A DNA stretch of 64,000 nt, taken from JALYUM01 sp036688685. GTDB taxonomy: Bacteria; Pseudomonadota; Gammaproteobacteria; Burkholderiales; Burkholderiaceae_D. Under the pieces are notes generated by a model. It did not search any database. It was not told the DNA's origin and worked only from the letters and a program-made list of their open reading frames with translations. The number at the start of each line of letters is the position of its first letter. Position 1 is the stretch's first letter. The DNA lies in contig NZ_JAQQPS010000001.1 in NCBI RefSeq assembly GCF_036688685.1, forward strand, positions 124,001 through 188,000. Direction: 5' to 3'. Shown in pieces: positions 59,633-64,000 of this stretch. The translations under genes were made by a program, and so were the position numbers.

Positions 59633-62600
59633 ATGCGCCACGCATTGTTGCGCATCATGCAGCGCCATGATGGCGCGCGCGGCCGCATGAGGCGCTGGCT
59701 CGGCTTTTTATTGCTGGCATGCCTGTTTTGCCAGGGCGTCGCCGGCGCCGCGCCGGCACGCACGCTGCGCTTCGAGCACCTGTCGGTGGAAGAAGGCCTG
59801 GCCCAGGAATCGGTGCTGGCCATCGCGCAGGATAACGATGGCTTCATGTGGCTGGGCACCCAGACCGGGCTGTCGCGCTTCGACGGCTACAAGGTCAAGG
59901 TCCACCGCAATGTGGTGGGCGATGCGCGCACCTTGATCAACAACTGGGTGCGCGTGCTGCACATGGACCGCAAGGGCCGCCTGTGGCTCGGCACCGACGG
60001 CGGCCTCGACCGGTATGACCCGGCCACCCAGAGCTTCATCCATTTTGCGCCCCAGGAAGCGGCGCGGCGCGGCAACGGTAACCGCCATGTGCGTGCGATC
60101 ATCGACGACGGCAAGAACGGCTTGTGGCTGGCCACCGGCGACGGCCTGCAGCATTTCGACATGGACAGCGGCACCTTTGTCGTCTGGCACCACGAGGAAC
60201 GGGCGCCGGACAGCCTGGCCGACGACCAGGTCAACGCGCTGGCGCTCGACGAAACCGGCCGCCTGTGGATTGGCACCACCTCCGGCCTGGACAGCCTGGC
60301 CGCCGGCGCCCAGACGTTCACGCACCACCGCGGCGGCGTCAGTGCCGGCGCGGTCACCGCGCTGCTGGCCGATGGCCGTGGCACCGTGTGGGTCGGCGGC
60401 GTGAACGGTCTGTCCAGCCGCGCCATCGACGGCAGTGGCACCCCGCGCGTGTATGGCGCAAGCGAGGGCCTGGCGAGCGGTGACATTACCACCCTGTATC
60501 GGGAAGCCGGCGGGCAGATGTGGGTGGGCAGCCAGGAACATGGCGTGTACCTGTGGGACGCGCAGCAGCAGCATTTCGAAAATTTCCCACATTACATCAC
60601 CGACCCGCACAGCCTGGCGGACAACCGCGTCTCGGCCCTGTACCGCGACCGCGTCGGCACGTTCTGGGTCGGGACCTGGTATGCCGGGGTGTCGCGGGTG
60701 GACCTGGGCAGCGGCGGCTTTTCGCGCCTGGTGCGCCAGGCCGATTCGGTGAAGGCGCTGGCCGACAACAAGGTGCGTGCCATCCTCGGCGCCGGTGACG
60801 GCAAGTTGTGGCTGGGCACCAACAGTGGCCTGAACAGGTTCGATCCGGCCAGTGGCGAGGCCCAGGTCTACCGCCATGACCCGACCGATCCGAACAGCCT
60901 GGGCGACAGTTCGGCCACCGCGCTGGCGCGCGACCAGCAAGGCTTGCTGTGGGTGGGCGGGCGCACCGGCGTGACCAGTTTCGACCCCGTCACGCGGCGC
61001 TTCCGGCGCGTTTCGCTGGCGTACGGCGACAGCGAGGCAAACACGGTACGCGGCATGCTGGTCGACCGCTCCGGCATTCTCTGGATTACCACCCGGGGCG
61101 GCCTGCACCGGCTCGACCCGCGCACGCTGGCGGTCACCAGCTACCGCCACGACCCGGCCAAAAGCACCAGCCTGGCCGACAATATTGCGCGGCCCTTGCT
61201 GGAAGACCGCCAGGGCCGCCTGTGGATCGGCACCTTCGACGGGCTCGACCTGCTCGACCGGGCCAGCGGGCGCTTCCGCCATTTCCGCAACGACCCGAAC
61301 GATCCGGGCAGCATCAGCCACGATGAGGTGCACCACTTGCTGGAGGACCGCAAGGGCAATCTGTGGGTCGGCACCGCGGTTGGCCTGAACCGGGTGCTGG
61401 TGGGCGCCGATGGCACGGTGCGCTTTGCGCGCTACACCTCGCGCGATGGCCTGGCCGACGATGCCGTCGCCGCCGTGCTGGAAGACCTCGACGGGCGCTT
61501 GTGGATCAGCAGCAGCAGCGGCCTGACGCGCTTCGAGCCGGACACCGGGCGCTGGCGTACCTACAGCGCCAGCGACGGCACCATCGAGGGCGCTTATTTC
61601 GACGGCTCGGCCTGGGTGGCGCCGGAAGGCACGCTGTATTTCGGTGGCTTCAACGGCATCACCGCCTTCAACCCGCGTGACATCCGCGACAACCTGGTCG
61701 CGCCGCGCGCCGTCATCACGGGCTTCCAGATTTTCAATGAAGCGGTCGACGTGGCCAAGCCGCAATTGCTCAACGGCCCCATCGAGAGCGCCAGCGCCAT
61801 CACGCTGGGCGCGGCCGACTCCGTGTTTTCGCTCGAATTTTCCGCCTTGCACTACGCCGCGCCGCAGCGCAACCGCTTCGCCTACAAGCTCGAAGGCTTC
61901 GATCAGGACTGGGTCAGCACCACCGCCAATAAACGCTTTGCCACCTACACCAACCTCGATCCGGGCCGCTATGTATTCAAGGTGCGCGCCGCCAACAAGG
62001 ACGGTATCTGGAGCGACAACGCGGCCACTCTGGCCATCACGATCCTGCCGCCGTTCTGGAAAACCTGGTGGTTCCGGCTGCTCGTTGCCATGCTGGCCGT
62101 GGGCGGCTTCTCCTGGTCGATGCGGGCCCGGGTCGACCGCCTGCGCCGCCAGAAGGACCGGCTCGAACGCCAGGTCAGCGCACGTACCCGCGAAATCGAA
62201 CTGCAGAACCGCCAGCTCGAGCGCCAGACACTGGAACTGGTGGCGCAGGAAAGACGGGTGCGCCGGAATACCGACCAGCTGGCCCAGGCCAACCGGGCGC
62301 TGCAGGAAAACGAAGAACGCCTCAGCCTGGCCAAGGAAAAGGCGGAAGACGCCACGCGCCAGAAGTCGGAATTTTTGGCCAATATGAGCCACGAAATGCG
62401 CACGCCGCTGGCCGGCGTGATCGGCATGCTTGGCTTTGCGCTGCGCGACGCGCGCTTGGCCGGCGGCACGCGCGAACAGATCCTGCGCGGCCAGGCCAAT
62501 GCCGAACTGCTGCTGGCGCTGATCAACGACCTGCTCGATTTTTCCAAGATCGAGGCGGGCAAGCTGACGCTGGAAAACATCGATTTCGACTTGCCGGCCA

Positions 62601-64000
62601 CCATCGACCAGGTGGTGACCTTGTTCGGCGAGCAGGCCGCCGAGCGCAGTGTCGGCTTCGAAGTGCGCATGGCGGACGACTTGCCGCCCTTCGTGGTGGG
62701 CGACCCAACCCGGCTGCGCCAGGTGCTGGTGAATTTGGTCGGCAACGCCTTCAAATTTACCACCAGCGGCAGCGTCAGCCTGCGCATCGAGCGCAGCGAC
62801 GACAACCCGCGTGCCTTGCCCGCCGGGCCGTTCTTTGCGGCGCGCGTCAACCTGATTCGCTTCACCGTGCACGACACCGGTATTGGCATCGCCACGGAAG
62901 CCTTGTCGCGCCTGTTCGGCAAGTTCGAACAGGCCGACAGCACCACCACGCGGCGCTACGGCGGCACCGGGCTGGGCCTGGCGATTTGCCGCCAGCTGGT
63001 CGAACTGATGGGCGGCGAAATCGGGGTCCAAAGCCTGGAAGGGGTCGGCAGCACGTTCAGCTTTGTGTTGCCCTTGCCTGACGGGGTGGCGCCGCCGGTC
63101 ATGGAGGTGCCGCAACGGCTGGCCCACACGCACCGGCTGTCGGTGCTGTGCGCCGAGGATTTTCCGACCAACCAGATCATCATTCGCACCATGCTCGAAG
63201 AACTGGGCCACGAAGTCGACATCGCCGAAAACGGCGCGGTGGCGGTGGCGGCCTGCGCGCGCAAGCGCTACGACCTGATCCTGATGGACGGGCGCATGCC
63301 GGAAATGGACGGCGCCAGCGCCACCCGCCTGATCCGCGCCGGCGGCCCGCCCGGAGCGCCCGTGCGCGATCCGCACGTGATGATCGTGGCGCTCACCGCC
63401 AACGCCAGCGGCGAGGACCGCACGCGCTACCTGGCGGCAGGGATGGATGCGTTCATGGCCAAGCCGATCGCGGAAGAGGCCTTGCACCAGCAGGTCTGGC
63501 AGGCGATCCGGCGCCAGCTCGAGCGCGGATTCTCGCTTGCTACCCTGGTCAATGGCAATCTGGGCAAGCCGGTGCCCGAGGTGCCCAGCATGTCCCAGCT
63601 CGACGCCATGTTCGGCCTGTTCCCGGGTGCGGCGCCGGGCGACCTGCTGGCGCTGCCGGCCCCGCGCGCCGACTTGCGCCCGCATCCTGCCGAGCGCGCC
63701 GCCCTCGACGCCCGCCCCATGCCGGCGCCGCCCGTGCGCACGCCGGTGCCGTCGTCGTTGCAGGCGCGCCTGCGCGCCGCCTTCCACGCCGACTTGCCCT
63801 CGCGCCGCCTCGAGCTGGCGGCGGCCGTGGCGCAGCACGATGTCGAGGTGGCCGGGCGGGTGCTGCACGGGCTGCGCGGCAGTGCAGCCTATCTGCATGA
63901 GCCCACACTGCACACTATGTGCGCCGAAATGGAAACAGCAGCCGATAATGGCAACTGGGATACCGTGCATGCCGGCATGGCACGCCTGCTCACCATGCTC
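59633..64000 (+). CDS. Hybrid sensor histidine kinase with propellers, receiver and HPt (3' end outside window)
   Basis: The frame stays open from ATG 59633 to the window end (at least 1456 residues). A signal anchor (about 20-40) is followed by some 13 two-component-regulator propeller motifs (WLGT or WVGG type, about residues 60-640), a Y_Y_Y domain (about 730-800), a membrane helix (about 808-830), coiled coil, HisKA with His920 in NMSHEMRTPL, an HATPase domain, a receiver with Asp1219 (LILMDGRMPEMDG), and an HPt domain with His1412 (VLHGLRGSAA). All phosphorelay residues are intact. The propellers probably sense extracellular ligands such as polysaccharide products. A long minus-strand frame overlapping it is a shadow. 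Confidence 0.93.
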   Translation, partial: MRHALLRIMQRHDGARGRMRRWLGFLLLACLFCQGVAGAAPARTLRFEHLSVEEGLAQESVLAIAQDNDGFMWLGTQTGLSRFDGYKVKVHRNVVGDARTLINNWVRVLHMDRKGRLWLGTDGGLDRYDPATQSFIHFAPQEAARRGNGNRHVRAIIDDGKNGLWLATGDGLQHFDMDSGTFVVWHHEERAPDSLADDQVNALALDETGRLWIGTTSGLDSLAAGAQTFTHHRGGVSAGAVTALLADGRGTVWVGGVNGLSSRAIDGSGTPRVYGASEGLASGDITTLYREAGGQMWVGSQEHGVYLWDAQQQHFENFPHYITDPHSLADNRVSALYRDRVGTFWVGTWYAGVSRVDLGSGGFSRLVRQADSVKALADNKVRAILGAGDGKLWLGTNSGLNRFDPASGEAQVYRHDPTDPNSLGDSSATALARDQQGLLWVGGRTGVTSFDPVTRRFRRVSLAYGDSEANTVRGMLVDRSGILWITTRGGLHRLDPRTLAVTSYRHDPAKSTSLADNIARPLLEDRQGRLWIGTFDGLDLLDRASGRFRHFRNDPNDPGSISHDEVHHLLEDRKGNLWVGTAVGLNRVLVGADGTVRFARYTSRDGLADDAVAAVLEDLDGRLWISSSSGLTRFEPDTGRWRTYSASDGTIEGAYFDGSAWVAPEGTLYFGGFNGITAFNPRDIRDNLVAPRAVITGFQIFNEAVDVAKPQLLNGPIESASAITLGAADSVFSLEFSALHYAAPQRNRFAYKLEGFDQDWVSTTANKRFATYTNLDPGRYVFKVRAANKDGIWSDNAATLAITILPPFWKTWWFRLLVAMLAVGGFSWSMRARVDRLRRQKDRLERQVSARTREIELQNRQLERQTLELVAQERRVRRNTDQLAQANRALQENEERLSLAKEKAEDATRQKSEFLANMSHEMRTPLAGVIGMLGFALRDARLAGGTREQILRGQANAELLLALINDLLDFSKIEAGKLTLENIDFDLPATIDQVVTLFGEQAAERSVGFEVRMADDLPPFVVGDPTRLRQVLVNLVGNAFKFTTSGSVSLRIERSDDNPRALPAGPFFAARVNLIRFTVHDTGIGIATEALSRLFGKFEQADSTTTRRYGGTGLGLAICRQLVELMGGEIGVQSLEGVGSTFSFVLPLPDGVAPPVMEVPQRLAHTHRLSVLCAEDFPTNQIIIRTMLEELGHEVDIAENGAVAVAACARKRYDLILMDGRMPEMDGASATRLIRAGGPPGAPVRDPHVMIVALTANASGEDRTRYLAAGMDAFMAKPIAEEALHQQVWQAIRRQLERGFSLATLVNGNLGKPVPEVPSMSQLDAMFGLFPGAAPGDLLALPAPRADLRPHPAERAALDARPMPAPPVRTPVPSSLQARLRAAFHADLPSRRLELAAAVAQHDVEVAGRVLHGLRGSAAYLHEPTLHTMCAEMETAADNGNWDTVHAGMARLLTML

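Noticed and set aside
59708..63970. 1420-codon open frame on the minus strand
   Set aside because: It is the exact antisense of the hybrid sensor kinase, whose domains and codon pattern are clear; the product has no domain and arises from high GC content.
1..64000. CRISPR arrays, tRNA or rRNA genes, prophage or IS elements
   Set aside because: I found no regularly spaced direct repeats with unique spacers, no cloverleaf-like sequence and no transposase or integrase; this was a reading, not a computed search.

Overview
The window looks like chromosomal DNA of a GC-rich betaproteobacterium, most likely Oxalobacteraceae (Massilia, Duganella or Janthinobacterium type). Three things point that way: the exbB-exbD-lpxK-Trm112-kdsB-adk gene order, a LysR / lipase-like protein / RND pump locus arranged as in Burkholderia bpeEF-oprC and ceoAB-opcM, and the coding style. 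Genes are densely packed, often overlapping by 1-10 bases. I see no rRNA, tRNA, CRISPR array, prophage or complete transposon. Genus-level assignment is inference.

Layout. 1-7 kb: the end of a Y_Y_Y/GGDEF sensor, a DUF2325 gene behind a Fur-box-like site, a zinc alcohol dehydrogenase, a small disordered protein, and a secreted GH3/PA14 beta-glucosidase coupled to a small exported protein with a divergent LysR regulator. 8-13 kb: an arsenic operon (arsR-arsB-arsC-arsH), a MarR regulator and a ClC chloride transporter. 12.6-20.8 kb: a LysR gene divergent from a small exported ORF, a catalytically degenerate lipase-like protein and a complete RND tripartite pump, ending in a palindromic repeat. 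21-26 kb: a secreted HhH protein, an M28 peptidase, cysM, a small regulator-like gene beside an AT-rich spacer, and mltB. 26-31 kb: a transglutaminase/DUF58/MoxR cluster and an HDAC-like deacetylase. 31-39 kb: a membrane-anchored protein plus secreted hydrolase pair, a YlqF GTPase, a DODA dioxygenase, a polytopic membrane protein and an M1 peptidase.

39-47 kb: tandem palindromic repeats, a cobalamin riboswitch with its BtuB-like receptor, dsbA, and an RstAB-like two-component system whose genes flank a MipA-like outer-membrane protein and an unrecognised exported protein. 46.6-55.6 kb: sodB, xseA, a 790-base spacer with DnaA-box-like repeats, then exbB-exbD-lpxK-Trm112-kdsB-adk and a proton-pumping pyrophosphatase. 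55.5-64 kb: a DsbA-family protein, a FitAB-type toxin-antitoxin pair, an acyl-CoA:acetate CoA-transferase, a short-chain dehydrogenase behind a LiuR-like operator, and a very large hybrid sensor kinase running off the end.

The signals most worth following are the DnaA-box-like repeat spacer (about 48.7-49.3 kb), the degenerate LlpE-like protein in the pump operon, the two-component system split around its probable targets, the palindromic repeat family, the secreted hydrolase pair at 31-33.5 kb, and the regulatory sites (Fur-like, B12 riboswitch, LiuR-like). No wholly new system is proven by sequence alone.
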